From Pseudescherichia sp039594205 (GTDB taxonomy: Bacteria; Pseudomonadota; Gammaproteobacteria; Enterobacterales; Enterobacteriaceae), in the NCBI GenBank assembly GCA_039594205.1, contig JBCNNW010000005.1, positions 57,278 to 121,277 of the forward strand: DNA of 64,000 nucleotides, read 5' to 3'. Positions 50,260 to 60,342 of the stretch are shown in pieces. The notes below the pieces were generated by a model. The model ran no database searches and was not told where the DNA came from. It was given only the letters and a program-made list of their open reading frames with translations. Each line of letters opens with the position of its first letter. Position 1 is the stretch's first letter. Position numbers and translations under genes: made by a program.

Positions 50260-53133
50260 TTACTGGTATTCGCTCATCGGCACACAGGAGCAGAACAGGT
50301 TGCGGTCGCCGTAGACGTCATCAAGACGTTTCACGGTCGGCCAGTACTTATTCGCAGACCCTGCCGGGAAGACCGCCAGCTCACGGCTGTAGCCGTGGCT
50401 CCACTCCACCACCAGCTCGTGCTGGGTATGCGGGGCGTTGACCAGCGGATTATCCTCCAGCGTCCACTCGCCATCCTGCACGCGATCGATCTCCATGCGG
50501 ATAGCCAGCATTGCGTCAATAAAGCGGTCCAGCTCGGCTTTGCTCTCCGATTCAGTCGGCTCTACCATCAGCGTACCCGCCACCGGGAAGGACATGGTTG
50601 GCGCGTGGAAGCCGTAGTCGATGAGACGCTTGGCGATATCCAGCTCGCTAATGCCGGTCTGCTCTTTCAGCGGACGAATATCCAGAATGCACTCGTGCGC
50701 TACGCGGCCGTCGCGACCGGTATAGAGCACCGGGAAGGCCGACTGCAGGCGGGTAGCAATGTAGTTGGCGTTGAGGATCGCCACCTGGCTGGCCTTTTTC
50801 AGCCCTTCTGCGCCCATCATGCGGATGTACATCCAGCTGATTGGCAGAATAGAGGCGCTGCCGAACGGAGCAGCAGAGACCGCACCCTGACGAGTCAGCA
50901 TCCCTTCAATCTGAACCACGCTGTGGCCTGGAACGAACGGGGCCAGGTGCGCTTTCACGCCGATAGGACCCATGCCTGGGCCGCCGCCGCCGTGCGGGAT
51001 GCAGAAGGTTTTATGCAGGTTGAGGTGCGAAACGTCCGCGCCAATAAAGCCAGGAGAGGTGATCCCTACCTGAGCGTTCATGTTTGCGCCGTCCAGGTAG
51101 ACCTGACCACCGAACTGGTGGACGATTTCGCACACCTCGCGGATGGTCTCTTCATACACGCCGTGAGTGGATGGATAGGTCACCATGATGCAGGAGAGGT
51201 TCGCCGCGTGCTGCTCCGCTTTTGCGCGTAGATCCGCCAGGTCGATGTTGCCGTTTTTATCGCAGGCAACCACGACCACCTGCATCCCCGCCATCTGCGC
51301 CGACGCCGGGTTAGTGCCGTGGGCGGAGCTGGGGATCAGGCAGATGTCACGATGGCCGTCGTTGCGGCTCTCATGGTAGTGGCGGATCGCCAGCAGGCCC
51401 GCGTACTCGCCCTGCGCGCCGGAGTTCGGCTGCATGCAGAGGGCGTCGTAGCCGGTCAGCTTCACCAGCCACTCAGAGAGCTGGTTGATCATCTGATGAT
51501 ACCCTTCCGCCTGGTCTGCCGGGCAGAACGGATGCAGCTCGGAGAATTCAGGCCAGGTGATAGGGATCATCTCTGCGGCGGCGTTCAGCTTCATGGTGCA
51601 GGAGCCAAGCGGGATCATCGCCTGATTCAGGGCCAGATCCTTACGCTCCAGCGAGTGCATGTAGCGCATCATCTCGGTTTCGCTGTGATAGCGATTGAAT
51701 ACCGGATGGCTCAGAATAGCATCATCACGCAGCATACCCGGCTGAATTGCGCGGCTGTCGTGAGCCACCTCTTTGTCCAGCGCGTCAATATTGAGACCAT
51801 GACCATCGCCGACAATGACGTCAAACAGCGTCGCCACGTCTTCGCGGGTGGTGGTTTCATCGAGCGTAATACCTACGGCGTTATGAATGTCGCTACGCAG
51901 GTTGATCTCTGCCGCTTCGGCACGTGCCAGCACCGCCGCTTTGTCGGCAACCTCAACGCAGAGGGTGTCAAAGAAGTGCGCGTGGCGCAGCTGCAACCCT
52001 TTCTGCTGCAGGCCGGTGGCGAGGATATCGGCCAGGCGGTGGATACGACCCGCAATGCGCTTCAGGCCAACCGGGCCGTGGAATACGGCGTAGAGGCTGG
52101 CGATATTCGCCAGCAGCACCTGCGAGGTACAGATGTTAGAGTTCGCTTTCTCGCGGCGGATATGCTGCTCGCGGGTCTGCATCGCCATGCGCAGCGCGGT
52201 GTTACCGGCGGCATCTTTTGATACGCCAATAATACGGCCTGGCATGGAGCGTTTGAATTCATCTTTAGCGGCAAAGAAGGCCGCGTGCGGGCCGCCGTAG
52301 CCCATCGGCACGCCGAAGCGCTGGGCAGAGCCGAAGACGATATCCGCCCCCTGCTTGCCTGGTGCGGTCAGCAGTACCAGCGCCATAAAGTCTGCCGCGA
52401 CGCTCACCACAACTTTGCGCGCTTTCAGCTCGCTAATCAGCGCGCTGTAGTCATGCACTTCGCCAGTGGTGCCTACCTGCTGAAGCAGCACGCCGAAGAG
52501 ATCCTGATGATCCAGCGCCTTGTCGGCGTCGTCGACCACGATCTCAAAGCCAAAGGTTTCTGCGCGGGTGCGCACCACGTCCAGGGTCTGCGGATGCACA
52601 TCGGCGGCGACAAAGAAGCGGTTCGCCCCCTTCAGCTTGCTCACGCGTTTGGCCATCGCCATCGCTTCGGCTCCTGCGGTTGCTTCATCAAGCAGCGAGG
52701 CGGAAGCGATATCGAGACCGGTCAGATCGAGCGTCACCTGCTGGAAGTTGAGCAGTGCCTCAAGGCGGCCCTGGGAGACTTCCGGCTGATAAGGGGTATA
52801 GGCGGTGTACCAGCCTGGATTTTCCAGCATGTTGCGCAGGATCACCGGCGGCAGCTGCACGGCGGTGTAGCCCATGCCGATGTAAGACTTAAAGCGCTTG
52901 TTGCGCGCGGCGATGGCTTTCAGCTCGGCCAGCGCGGCAAACTCCGTGGTCGCCTCGCCAATCTGCGGCGGCGTTGCCAGCTGAATGTCCTGCGGAACAA
53001 TCTGGCCAATCAGGGCGTTAAGTGAATCTGCGCCAACGGTTTTCAGCATCTCTTGCTGCTGAGCAGCGTCCGGCCCGATGTGGCGATCGATAAAAGCGTC
53101 GCGGTGTTCAAGCTGGCTTAAAGTCTGGGTCAT
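50260..53133 (-). CDS. gcvP: Glycine dehydrogenase (decarboxylating), P-protein
   Basis: The PLP-dependent P-protein decarboxylates glycine and passes aminomethyl to the H-protein lipoyl arm. The 957 aa length equals E. coli. The PLP lysine is in HLNLHKTFCIPHGGGGPG near residue 706. It is the last gene of gcvTHP. Confidence 0.99.
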   Translation of the reverse strand: MTQTLSQLEHRDAFIDRHIGPDAAQQQEMLKTVGADSLNALIGQIVPQDIQLATPPQIGEATTEFAALAELKAIAARNKRFKSYIGMGYTAVQLPPVILRNMLENPGWYTAYTPYQPEVSQGRLEALLNFQQVTLDLTGLDIASASLLDEATAGAEAMAMAKRVSKLKGANRFFVAADVHPQTLDVVRTRAETFGFEIVVDDADKALDHQDLFGVLLQQVGTTGEVHDYSALISELKARKVVVSVAADFMALVLLTAPGKQGADIVFGSAQRFGVPMGYGGPHAAFFAAKDEFKRSMPGRIIGVSKDAAGNTALRMAMQTREQHIRREKANSNICTSQVLLANIASLYAVFHGPVGLKRIAGRIHRLADILATGLQQKGLQLRHAHFFDTLCVEVADKAAVLARAEAAEINLRSDIHNAVGITLDETTTREDVATLFDVIVGDGHGLNIDALDKEVAHDSRAIQPGMLRDDAILSHPVFNRYHSETEMMRYMHSLERKDLALNQAMIPLGSCTMKLNAAAEMIPITWPEFSELHPFCPADQAEGYHQMINQLSEWLVKLTGYDALCMQPNSGAQGEYAGLLAIRHYHESRNDGHRDICLIPSSAHGTNPASAQMAGMQVVVVACDKNGNIDLADLRAKAEQHAANLSCIMVTYPSTHGVYEETIREVCEIVHQFGGQVYLDGANMNAQVGITSPGFIGADVSHLNLHKTFCIPHGGGGPGMGPIGVKAHLAPFVPGHSVVQIEGMLTRQGAVSAAPFGSASILPISWMYIRMMGAEGLKKASQVAILNANYIATRLQSAFPVLYTGRDGRVAHECILDIRPLKEQTGISELDIAKRLIDYGFHAPTMSFPVAGTLMVEPTESESKAELDRFIDAMLAIRMEIDRVQDGEWTLEDNPLVNAPHTQHELVVEWSHGYSRELAVFPAGSANKYWPTVKRLDDVYGDRNLFCSCVPMSEYQ

Positions 53134-53184
53134 GAGCGATGGTTCCTGAAACGTGCGGTGAATCGTGGTTGTCTTAACCTGAAA

Positions 53185-53254
53185 TGCCCGGTGGCGCTAT
53201 CGCTTACCGGGCCTACGGGATCGGTAGGCCGGATAAACGTCGTGCCATCCGGCA
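53185..53254. repeat. REP-type paired hairpins inside the gcv operon
   Basis: GCCCGGTGGCGC/GCTTACCGGGC and GCCGGATAAACG/CGTGCCATCCGGC lie in the gcvH-gcvP gap, where they may modulate relative levels of H- and P-protein. Confidence 0.78.
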
Positions 53255-53259
53255 TAGCT

Positions 53260-53649
53260 TTATTCAGCTTCTAATAAAGCTTCGTACGCGGTCGCGTCCA
53301 GCAGAGCTTCAACTTCTGCTTCGTCGCTGGCCTTGATTTTAAAGATCCAGCCGCCGGCGTATGGCTCGCTGTTAACCAGCTCTGGGTTGTCGCTGAGCGC
53401 ATCGTTGACTGCCACGATCTCGCCGCCCACCGGTGCATAGATGTCAGAGGCCGCCTTGACGGATTCTGCCACGGCACAGTCATCGCCCGCGCTGACGGTA
53501 GCGCCAACGTCCGGCAGGTCAACAAACACCATATCGCCCAGCAGCTCCTGCGCATGTTCGGTGATGCCAACGGTGTAGGAGCCGTCTGCCTCTTTGCGCA
53601 GCCATTCGTGTTCTTTACTGTATTTCAGGTCGCCAGGTACATTGCTCAT
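53260..53649 (-). CDS. gcvH: Glycine cleavage system H-protein
   Basis: A 129-aa lipoyl carrier. The lipoylated lysine is in AESVKAASDIYAP near residue 65. It stands between gcvT (25-bp gap) and gcvP (126-bp gap). Confidence 0.99.
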   Translation of the reverse strand: MSNVPGDLKYSKEHEWLRKEADGSYTVGITEHAQELLGDMVFVDLPDVGATVSAGDDCAVAESVKAASDIYAPVGGEIVAVNDALSDNPELVNSEPYAGGWIFKIKASDEAEVEALLDATAYEALLEAE

Positions 53650-53674
53650 TCACATTTCTCCACGATAGATTAGG

Positions 53675-54769
53675 TTACGCGACGGCTTTGCCAGCGCGCA
53701 CAAAAACAGGTTTCGTTACCTTCACCGGCATTTCACGGTTGCGGATCTGCACGATAGCCGTGTCGCCAATCCCGGCCGGTACGCGAGCCAGCGCGATGCT
53801 GTAGCCCAGCGTCGGTGAGAAGGTACCGCTGGTGATAATGCCCTCCTGCGAGTTGCCGCTGGCATCGGTGAAACGCACCGGCAGTTCGTTACGCAGGACG
53901 CCTTTTTCAGTCATGATCAGGCCAACCAGCTGCTCGGTGCCTCTTTCACGCTGTAGTTCCAGCGCTTCGCGGCCAATGAAGTCACGATCCTCCGGCGCCC
54001 AGGCGATGGTCCAGCCCATATTCGCCGCCAGCGGCGAAACGCCTTCATCCATCTCCTGGCCGTAGAGGTTCATGCCCGCTTCCAGACGCAGCGTGTCGCG
54101 CGCACCCAGACCGCAGGGCTTCACGCCTGCGCCAACCAGCGCCTGCCAGAAATCCGCCGCCTGCTCGCTCGGCAGCGCAATCTCATAGCCCGCCTCACCG
54201 GTGTAGCCGGTAGTCGCGATAAACCAGCCGTCCGACTCCACGCCAAAGAAGGGCTTCATGCCTGCCACGGCCTGACGTTGGGCATCTGTAAACAGGCCCG
54301 CTGCTTTCGCCTGGGCATTCGGCCCTTGCACAGCGATCAGCGCAAGATCGTCACGCACGGTAATCTCGATATCAAACGGCGCCGCGTGCTGGGTGATCCA
54401 GGCGAGATCTTTTTCGCGGGTGGCGGAGTTCACCACGAGGCGGAAGTGATCTTCGGTAAAGAAGTAGACGATCAGATCGTCAATAACGCCGCCGGAGGCG
54501 TTAAGCATGCCGCTGTAGAGCGCCTTGCCCGGCTGGGTCAGTTTAGCAACGTCGTTGGCCAGCAGATGACGGAGAAACGCCCGGCAGCGGCTGCCACGCA
54601 GGTCAACGATGGTCATATGCGAGACATCAAACATACCGGCATCGGTACGCACCGCGTGGTGCTCATCGATCTGCGAGCCATAGTGCAGCGGCATCATCCA
54701 GCCGTGGAAATCCACCATGCGGGCACCGCACAGCGTATGTTGTTCGTATAAAGGGGTTTGCTGAGCCAT
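53675..54769 (-). CDS. gcvT: Aminomethyltransferase, T-protein
   Basis: Transfers the methylene group from H-protein to tetrahydrofolate and releases ammonia. The 364 aa length and MFDVSHMTIVDLRGSR near residue 47, with GYTGEAGYEIALP near 180, match the family. It is the first gene of gcvTHP; in E. coli GcvA, GcvR, Lrp and PurR act upstream. Confidence 0.99.
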   Translation of the reverse strand: MAQQTPLYEQHTLCGARMVDFHGWMMPLHYGSQIDEHHAVRTDAGMFDVSHMTIVDLRGSRCRAFLRHLLANDVAKLTQPGKALYSGMLNASGGVIDDLIVYFFTEDHFRLVVNSATREKDLAWITQHAAPFDIEITVRDDLALIAVQGPNAQAKAAGLFTDAQRQAVAGMKPFFGVESDGWFIATTGYTGEAGYEIALPSEQAADFWQALVGAGVKPCGLGARDTLRLEAGMNLYGQEMDEGVSPLAANMGWTIAWAPEDRDFIGREALELQRERGTEQLVGLIMTEKGVLRNELPVRFTDASGNSQEGIITSGTFSPTLGYSIALARVPAGIGDTAIVQIRNREMPVKVTKPVFVRAGKAVA

Positions 54770-55176
54770 CTTTTCCTCATTGAATAAGCGGGGCCAGGAT
54801 AAATAAGGCGAAGTCGTAAGCAGGTAGCCTCGTTTCCAGACGGCGACGCAAACGTTACCTTTTGCCTGAACTTATCACCGAAATGCGGGCATAACCATAA
54901 GCAAAAATGTTCCATCACATTAGCTTATGACCTTAAAAGCCAAATCAGGCTGCAGGATATTACACTGCCAACGGGCCATACGTTTGCGATAAACATCATA
55001 AAAAAGACGATGGATGCCCGATTAGCCAGCGTATTACGCGGCAAAGCGCGGAGATTTCCAGAATGCGAAAAATAGAGGGATGAGAAAAAGTAATCCGAAA
55101 ACAGGGGTGAAATTAGAATATTTCAAATGAGAGAACGCGTCCCTCTCCAGGGTCGGAGAGGGAAAGTGTGATCGAG
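54770..55176 (-). promoter_or_regulatory. gcvT upstream regulatory region
   Basis: A 407-bp gene-free region with AT-rich blocks (54890-54970, 55060-55130). By analogy with E. coli it should contain the Lrp and GcvA sites of gcvTHP; I did not identify individual operators. No riboswitch structure was recognised. Confidence 0.55.
55141..55162 (-). terminator. Hairpin downstream of ubiI
   Basis: An 8-bp stem (CCCTCTCC/GGAGAGGG) 15 bp after the ubiI stop codon could end the pepP-ubiH-ubiI transcript. No U-run follows. Confidence 0.5.
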
Positions 55177-56379
55177 TTAACGTAACCACTCGGGCAGGTC
55201 GTTCAGGCCCATCGCCTGGCGGATAAGCTGCGGCTTAACCCCCGGCAGCGTGTCGGCCAGCTTCAGGCCGAGATCGCGCAGCAGCTTTTTCGCCGGGTGC
55301 GTACCGGCAAACAGCTCGCGAAAGCCCTGCATACTCGCCAGCATCACCCCGGCGCTGTGTTTACGGCTGCGCTCATAGCGGCGCAGATAGAGGTGCTGGC
55401 CAATATCTTTGCCTGCGCCATGCAGGCGTTTCAGCTCGTTGACCAGCTCGGCGGCATCCATAAAGCCAAGGTTTACCCCCTGCCCCGCCAGCGGATGGAT
55501 GGTATGCGCGGCATCGCCCACTAATGCCAGCCGATGGGCGGCAAACTGCCGTGCATAGCGCCCCGTCAGCGGAAAGACCAGTCTCTCGCTCTCTACGTGG
55601 CAAAGGCCCAGGCGATTATCGAACGCTATGTCCAGCGCCTGGTTGAAGGCCTCCTCCGTCGCCTCCTGCATGCCTGCCGCCTCCAGCGGTGGCAACGACC
55701 AGACAATGGAGCAGAGATGCGGATCGCTCAGCGGCAGGAAGGCTAAGATGCCGTCGCCGTGGAAGACCTGCCGCGCCACCGCCTCGTGAGGCTCATCGGT
55801 GCGGATAGTAGCGACCAGCGCATGATGACGATAGTCCCATGAGGTAAGTGCAATATCGGCTTTTTCACGCAGCCAGGAGTTAGCCCCGTCCGCGCCAACC
55901 ACCAGCCGTGCCGTCAGCATGCCGCCATCTTTCAGGGTTAAAAAGGCTTCGTTTTCACCCCAGGCGACCTGCTGCACGCCAGCGGGTGCCATGAGCGTAA
56001 CATCCTGACACTGCTGCGCTTTCTGCCACAGCGCCTGATGGATCACATCGTTCTCAATAATATGGCCCAGGTGGCTATAGCCCATGCTGCGGTCGTCAAA
56101 AGCGATGCGTCCAAAGCTGTCTTTGTCCCACACTTCCATACCGTGATAGCAGCTGGCGCGGTTCGCCACGATAGATGACCAGACGCCAAGACGCGTCAGC
56201 AGCTTTTCACTGGCGGCGTTGATGGCCGAAACACGGAGCGCAGGCGGCGCACTCTCCGGCAGCGGCTGGGGCGGGTTTTGCTCCAGCACCGCTACACGCA
56301 GGCCGCTCCCCTGCAATCCGCAGGCTACCGCCAGACCAACCATACCGCCGCCGACAATTGCTACATCTACACTCTGCAA
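55177..56379 (-). CDS. ubiI: 2-octaprenylphenol C5-hydroxylase UbiI (VisC)
   Basis: A flavoprotein monooxygenase for C5 hydroxylation in ubiquinone synthesis. The FAD-binding GGGMVGLAVACGLQGSG is at about residues 10-26, the DG motif (VVGADGANSW) near 175, and GDAAHTIHPLAGQGVNLG near 300. A TTG start at 56379 with GGGAG upstream gives 400 aa, the E. coli length; the frame extends to 56424 without support. Confidence 0.95.
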   Translation of the reverse strand: MQSVDVAIVGGGMVGLAVACGLQGSGLRVAVLEQNPPQPLPESAPPALRVSAINAASEKLLTRLGVWSSIVANRASCYHGMEVWDKDSFGRIAFDDRSMGYSHLGHIIENDVIHQALWQKAQQCQDVTLMAPAGVQQVAWGENEAFLTLKDGGMLTARLVVGADGANSWLREKADIALTSWDYRHHALVATIRTDEPHEAVARQVFHGDGILAFLPLSDPHLCSIVWSLPPLEAAGMQEATEEAFNQALDIAFDNRLGLCHVESERLVFPLTGRYARQFAAHRLALVGDAAHTIHPLAGQGVNLGFMDAAELVNELKRLHGAGKDIGQHLYLRRYERSRKHSAGVMLASMQGFRELFAGTHPAKKLLRDLGLKLADTLPGVKPQLIRQAMGLNDLPEWLR

Positions 56380-56404
56380 AATACGCTCCCAAAACTTAGG
56401 CCTG

Positions 56405-57583
56405 TTATTGTGCGACCCATCCAAGGGTTCGCTGCGCCAGCACGTCGCGTGCCGGGGTAAAAAGTTCCATTGCCATCAGGCCAGCGTTACGACCCGCAAC
56501 CAGCGGTGACCAGCGATTAGCAAACAGCTGCACCAGCCCGTCGGTAACACCGATTGTCGCCGCTTTGTCACTCTGGCGACGCTGCTGATAGCCGTGCAGC
56601 ACCGGATAAGCCCCAACGTCGCCGTTACTTGCCCATACGTCAGCCAGCGTCTCAGCCAGGCTCATCACATCACGCATGCCGAGGTTGAACCCCTGTCCGG
56701 CGATGGGGTGCAGCGTCTGGGCAGCATTACCTACCAGCGCCACGCGGTGCGATACCGCCGATGAGGCGGTAGTTAACGCCAGCGGATAGGCGCTGCGGGT
56801 GCCCGCGTGGACAATGCGTCCAAGCCGCCAGCCGAACGCGCTTTGCAGCTCGTGGCAGAAGCGTTCATCGGACCAGGCCATCACCTCATCGCGCTTCTCC
56901 AGTGGATGACACCAGACCAGCGAGTAGCGCCCCTGCGACATAGGCAGCAGCGCCAGCGGGCCGTGCTCGGTGAAGCGCTCGAAGGCTCGCCCCTGTCCGG
57001 CAAGCGAGGTAGTGACGTTGGCGATCAGGGCCACCTGATGATACGGCGTCTGCTGCCAGCCGATACCGCACTGCGCTGCCAGCGCCGAGCGGGAGCCGTC
57101 CGCCGCCACCAGCAGGCTTCCCTGCAGCGTTTTACCGCTCTCCAGGGTCACGCTGACGCCATCCTCGCGGCGAGTGAAGTCGCTCACGCGGTCAGGACAG
57201 TGCAGCGTGACGCCAGGCGCACGGCGTAGCAGTGAAAACAGCCGCTGGCCTACCTCGTGCAGCTCAACCACGTGCCCGAGGGCATCGACGCGGTAGTCCT
57301 GCGCTTCCAGCGTCACGAAGCCCGCATGACCGCGATCGCTGACGTGAACGGTGGTGATGGGGGTGGCGCACTGGGCAATATGCTGCCAGATGCCGAGCCG
57401 CGCCAGATGCTGGCCAGTGCCCTCGGCCAGCGCAATGGCACGCGCATCAAAGCCAGGATGCGCCTGCTCTTCCGGGGCGGTGGCTTCAATAAGGTGCACC
57501 GGCAGCGTGCCGTGCGTCAGGCGCGAAATGGCCAGCGCAAGCGTAGCGCCGGTCATCCCGCCGCCGACGATTATTACGCTCAT
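56405..57583 (-). CDS. ubiH: 2-octaprenyl-6-methoxyphenol hydroxylase UbiH
   Basis: A second FAD monooxygenase of the ubiquinone pathway (C1 hydroxylation). Motifs are GGGMTGATLALAISR at 7-21, VAADGSRSALAAQ near 160 and GNAAQTLHPIAGQGFNLG near 285. Its start overlaps the pepP stop by 4 bases, and ubiI follows after 25 bp. Confidence 0.97.
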   Translation of the reverse strand: MSVIIVGGGMTGATLALAISRLTHGTLPVHLIEATAPEEQAHPGFDARAIALAEGTGQHLARLGIWQHIAQCATPITTVHVSDRGHAGFVTLEAQDYRVDALGHVVELHEVGQRLFSLLRRAPGVTLHCPDRVSDFTRREDGVSVTLESGKTLQGSLLVAADGSRSALAAQCGIGWQQTPYHQVALIANVTTSLAGQGRAFERFTEHGPLALLPMSQGRYSLVWCHPLEKRDEVMAWSDERFCHELQSAFGWRLGRIVHAGTRSAYPLALTTASSAVSHRVALVGNAAQTLHPIAGQGFNLGMRDVMSLAETLADVWASNGDVGAYPVLHGYQQRRQSDKAATIGVTDGLVQLFANRWSPLVAGRNAGLMAMELFTPARDVLAQRTLGWVAQ

Positions 57584-58896
57584 GAATGCTTCGCCGCCGC
57601 CATCAGCGCCTCGATCTCATCGGCCTTCTTCACTACGCTGGCGGTCAGGTTCTCGTTGCCGTTTTCGGTGATGAGGATGTCATCCTCAATGCGGATCCCA
57701 ATGCCACGATACTGGGGCGGCACGTCGGCATCCGGAGCGATATAGAGACCCGGTTCGACGGTCAGCACCATGCCCGGCTCAAGCGTGCGCGAGCGGTCAG
57801 GCCCGTAGACGCCGACGTCGTGAACGTCCAGCCCCAGCCAGTGGCTCAGGCCGTGCATGAAGAAGGCGCGGTGGGCGTTGTCGGCCATCAGCTGATCAAC
57901 GTCACCTTTCAGGATATCGAGCTTCACCAGCCCGGTAATCATGATCCGCACAACGTCGCTGGTAACGTCCTGAATCGAGGTGCCCGGACGGAACAGGGCC
58001 AGCGCGGCGTCGAGGGAGGCCAGCACGATGTCATAGATCTCGCGCTGGGCCGGGGTAAATTTGCCGTTGATCGGGAAGGTACGGGTAATATCCCCCGCGT
58101 AGCCCCGATACTCGCACCCGGCGTCGATCAGCACCAGCTCACCGTCGCGCAGCTCGCTTTCGTTCTCGGTGTAGTGCAGGATGCAGCCGTTTTCCCCACC
58201 GCCGACGATGGTGTTGTAGGAGGCAAAGCGTGCCCCGTGGCGGTTGAACTCGTGCAGGATCTCACCTTCGAGCTGGTATTCGAACATCCCTGGACGGCAG
58301 ACCTGCATTGCCCGCGTATGGGCCAGCGCGCTGATCTCACCTGCGCGGCGCAGGACGTCTATCTCTTCCGGGGATTTAAACAGGCGCATCTCATGGACGA
58401 TGGGCCGCCAGTCAGTCAGCGAGGCGGGCGCGGTGAGATTCTGTCGGGACCCTTTACGCAGCTTGTCCAGCGCAGTGAAGAGGATGGCATCGGCATAGGG
58501 ATATTCGCCCTGCGCGTGGTAGACCACGTCGAGTCCGTTAAGCAGTTGATAGAGCTGCTCGTCGATTTCACTGAACGCCAGCGCCCGATCCACGCCCAGC
58601 TTCTCCGGTGCGGCCTCTTGGCCCAGCCGACGGCCAAACCAGATCTCTGCGGTTTTATCCCGCAGGCGGTTGAACAGCACGCTGTGATTATGGGTGTCAT
58701 CGCTCTTGATCAGCACCAGCACCGCCTCAGGCTCATTAAAGCCGGTGAAGTACCAGAAGTCGCTGTTTTGACGGTAGGGATATTCACTGTCGGCGCTGCG
58801 GGTCGCCTCCGGAGCGGAGAAGATCAGCGCCGCGCTGGCCGGGGCCATCTGCGCAAGCAGCGCCTGGCGGCGGCGAAGAAACTCAGACTGGGTCAT
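57580..58896 (-). CDS. pepP: Xaa-Pro aminopeptidase P
   Basis: A 438-aa M24 metallopeptidase that removes N-terminal residues before proline. Metal ligands are visible in LIDAGCEYRGYAGDITRTF, HGLSHWLGLDVHD, VLTVEPGLY and GIRIEDD. It is followed by ubiH with a 4-base overlap and preceded by ygfB. Confidence 0.98.
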   Translation of the reverse strand: MTQSEFLRRRQALLAQMAPASAALIFSAPEATRSADSEYPYRQNSDFWYFTGFNEPEAVLVLIKSDDTHNHSVLFNRLRDKTAEIWFGRRLGQEAAPEKLGVDRALAFSEIDEQLYQLLNGLDVVYHAQGEYPYADAILFTALDKLRKGSRQNLTAPASLTDWRPIVHEMRLFKSPEEIDVLRRAGEISALAHTRAMQVCRPGMFEYQLEGEILHEFNRHGARFASYNTIVGGGENGCILHYTENESELRDGELVLIDAGCEYRGYAGDITRTFPINGKFTPAQREIYDIVLASLDAALALFRPGTSIQDVTSDVVRIMITGLVKLDILKGDVDQLMADNAHRAFFMHGLSHWLGLDVHDVGVYGPDRSRTLEPGMVLTVEPGLYIAPDADVPPQYRGIGIRIEDDILITENGNENLTASVVKKADEIEALMAAAKHS

Positions 58897-58927
58897 GACA
58901 CCTCCTTTTTAGCATTCAGTACGACGC

Positions 58928-59506
58928 TTAATGTAGCGTTGGCTTACGCACTTCCGGTGCGGTCGGCTGTGGACGGGTAAACGTATCGTGGCAGAGCAGC
59001 GCCGCTACGCGGACGTACTCCACGATCTCTTCGAGCGACATCTCCAGCTCTTCCTGGTCTTCGTCCTCCTCGTAGCCCAGCTGCGCGATGTTACGCAGAT
59101 CGTCGATAGCCTCGCCGGTATCACCGGTGACTTTATCGAGCTTCGGCTGCGTGACGCCCAGCCCCAGCAGGAAGTGGTTTACCCAGCCCGCCATGGCATC
59201 GGCCCGGTCAAACACGCTGACCTCATCACCGTCCGGCAGAAAGAGCTGGAACTGGAAGCCATCGTCCTCCAGCGCGTCGCTGGTAGCGGCGTGCATTTTG
59301 CGCAGCGCCTCGGCCAGCTCATGGCCGAACGCCAGGCCTTCGTTGGTAAGATCGTGCAGCAGCGGCTGCCACGAGGTGTCGCTATTGCCACCGCAAAGCA
59401 TCCCGCCGATCAGACCATGCATCTCGGCTGCCGTTAAGCCAACACCCTGTTGGTTGAGTAACTGGTTCAATTCATTGTAACCAGGCATTTCGTTCTGTAT
59501 TGACAT
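58928..59506 (-). CDS. ygfB: UPF0149 family protein YgfB
   Basis: A 192-aa acidic protein (start MSIQNEMPGYNELNQ at 59506; earlier frame start at 59551 is not supported). GLIGGMLCGGN and GWVNHFLLGLGV are conserved family segments. Function is not settled in E. coli. It leads the ygfB-pepP-ubiH-ubiI group. Confidence 0.96.
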   Translation of the reverse strand: MSIQNEMPGYNELNQLLNQQGVGLTAAEMHGLIGGMLCGGNSDTSWQPLLHDLTNEGLAFGHELAEALRKMHAATSDALEDDGFQFQLFLPDGDEVSVFDRADAMAGWVNHFLLGLGVTQPKLDKVTGDTGEAIDDLRNIAQLGYEEDEDQEELEMSLEEIVEYVRVAALLCHDTFTRPQPTAPEVRKPTLH

Positions 59507-59768
59507 GCGCATTCGTCGTCGTTGGGAGAAAGATTCATGGTATGCTACCACTTTGGACCCTGGTGATATAGCCGTCAGCTTTCGCCAAACATGCGTTTGC
59601 GACCTTTACGTATAGGTTTCTTTTTACGGCTATGTTAAGAGAATAGGCTAAGAGTTCAGGTTATGAGAATCTGCTTGAATCCTCTAACCAGGGTAGCTAT
59701 AGTGTCGCCCCTTCGCAGCCATGACTCGGTTGCCAAGGTAGAGCGCAGTCAAACAGCAGGAAGGTGTC

Positions 59769-60098
59769 ATGTCTGCACAACCCGTCGATATCCAAATTTT
59801 TGGCCGTTCACTGCGCGTGAACTGTCCGCCTGAACAGCGGGATGCTCTTAATCAGGCTGCAGATGATCTCAATCAGCGGTTGCAAGATCTGAAAGTTCGC
59901 ACTAGAGTCACAAATACTGAGCAGCTGGTTTTCATCGCCGCGTTGAACATTAGCTATGAGCTTGCTCAGGAAAAGGCAAAAACCCGCGACTACGCATCCA
60001 GCATGGAGCAGCGTATTCGACTGTTACAGCAGACCATTGAACAGGCGTTGCTTGATCAGGGTCGCACTAACGAAAGACCGGGACCGAAGTTTGAATAA
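59769..60098 (+). CDS. zapA: Cell division protein ZapA
   Basis: A 109-aa coiled-coil protein that bundles FtsZ filaments. The N-terminal QPVDIQIFGRSLRVNCP and a long C-terminal helix are typical. The 262-bp gap from ygfB holds its promoter; AGGAAGG lies before the ATG. Confidence 0.98.
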   Translation: MSAQPVDIQIFGRSLRVNCPPEQRDALNQAADDLNQRLQDLKVRTRVTNTEQLVFIAALNISYELAQEKAKTRDYASSMEQRIRLLQQTIEQALLDQGRTNERPGPKFE

Positions 60099-60139
60099 CA
60101 CTTCATTGTCGACTATGGTAGAGTGACAGTGAAGAAAAA

Positions 60140-60323
60140 ATTTCTCTGAGATGTTCGCAAGCGGGCCAGTCCCCTGAGCCGATATTTCATACCACAAGAA
60201 TGTGGCGCTCCATGGTTGGTGAGCATGCTCGGTTCGTCCGAGAAGCCTTAAAACTATGACGACATATTCACCTTGAACCAAGGGTTCAAGGGTTACAGCC
60301 TGCGGCGGCATCTCGGAGATTCC
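60140..60323 (+). ncRNA. ssrS: 6S RNA
   Basis: The 184-base segment from ATTTCTCTGAGATGTTCGCA to CGGCATCTCGGAGATTCC agrees almost base for base with E. coli 6S RNA, with complementary ends and the central bulge region (GGGCCAGTCCCCTGAGCCG, GGCGCTCC). 6S RNA binds sigma-70 RNA polymerase in stationary phase. It lies between zapA and fau and is usually co-transcribed with fau. Confidence 0.97.
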
Positions 60324-60342
60324 CCTTCCTCTACCCAATATC

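Noticed and set aside
54770..55176. Glycine riboswitch upstream of gcvT
   Set aside because: No tandem aptamer pattern was recognised, and in enterobacteria gcvTHP is controlled by proteins and Lrp instead.
57586..58980. Long open frame (464 aa) antisense to pepP
   Set aside because: Shadow of pepP with no motifs or ribosome-binding context.
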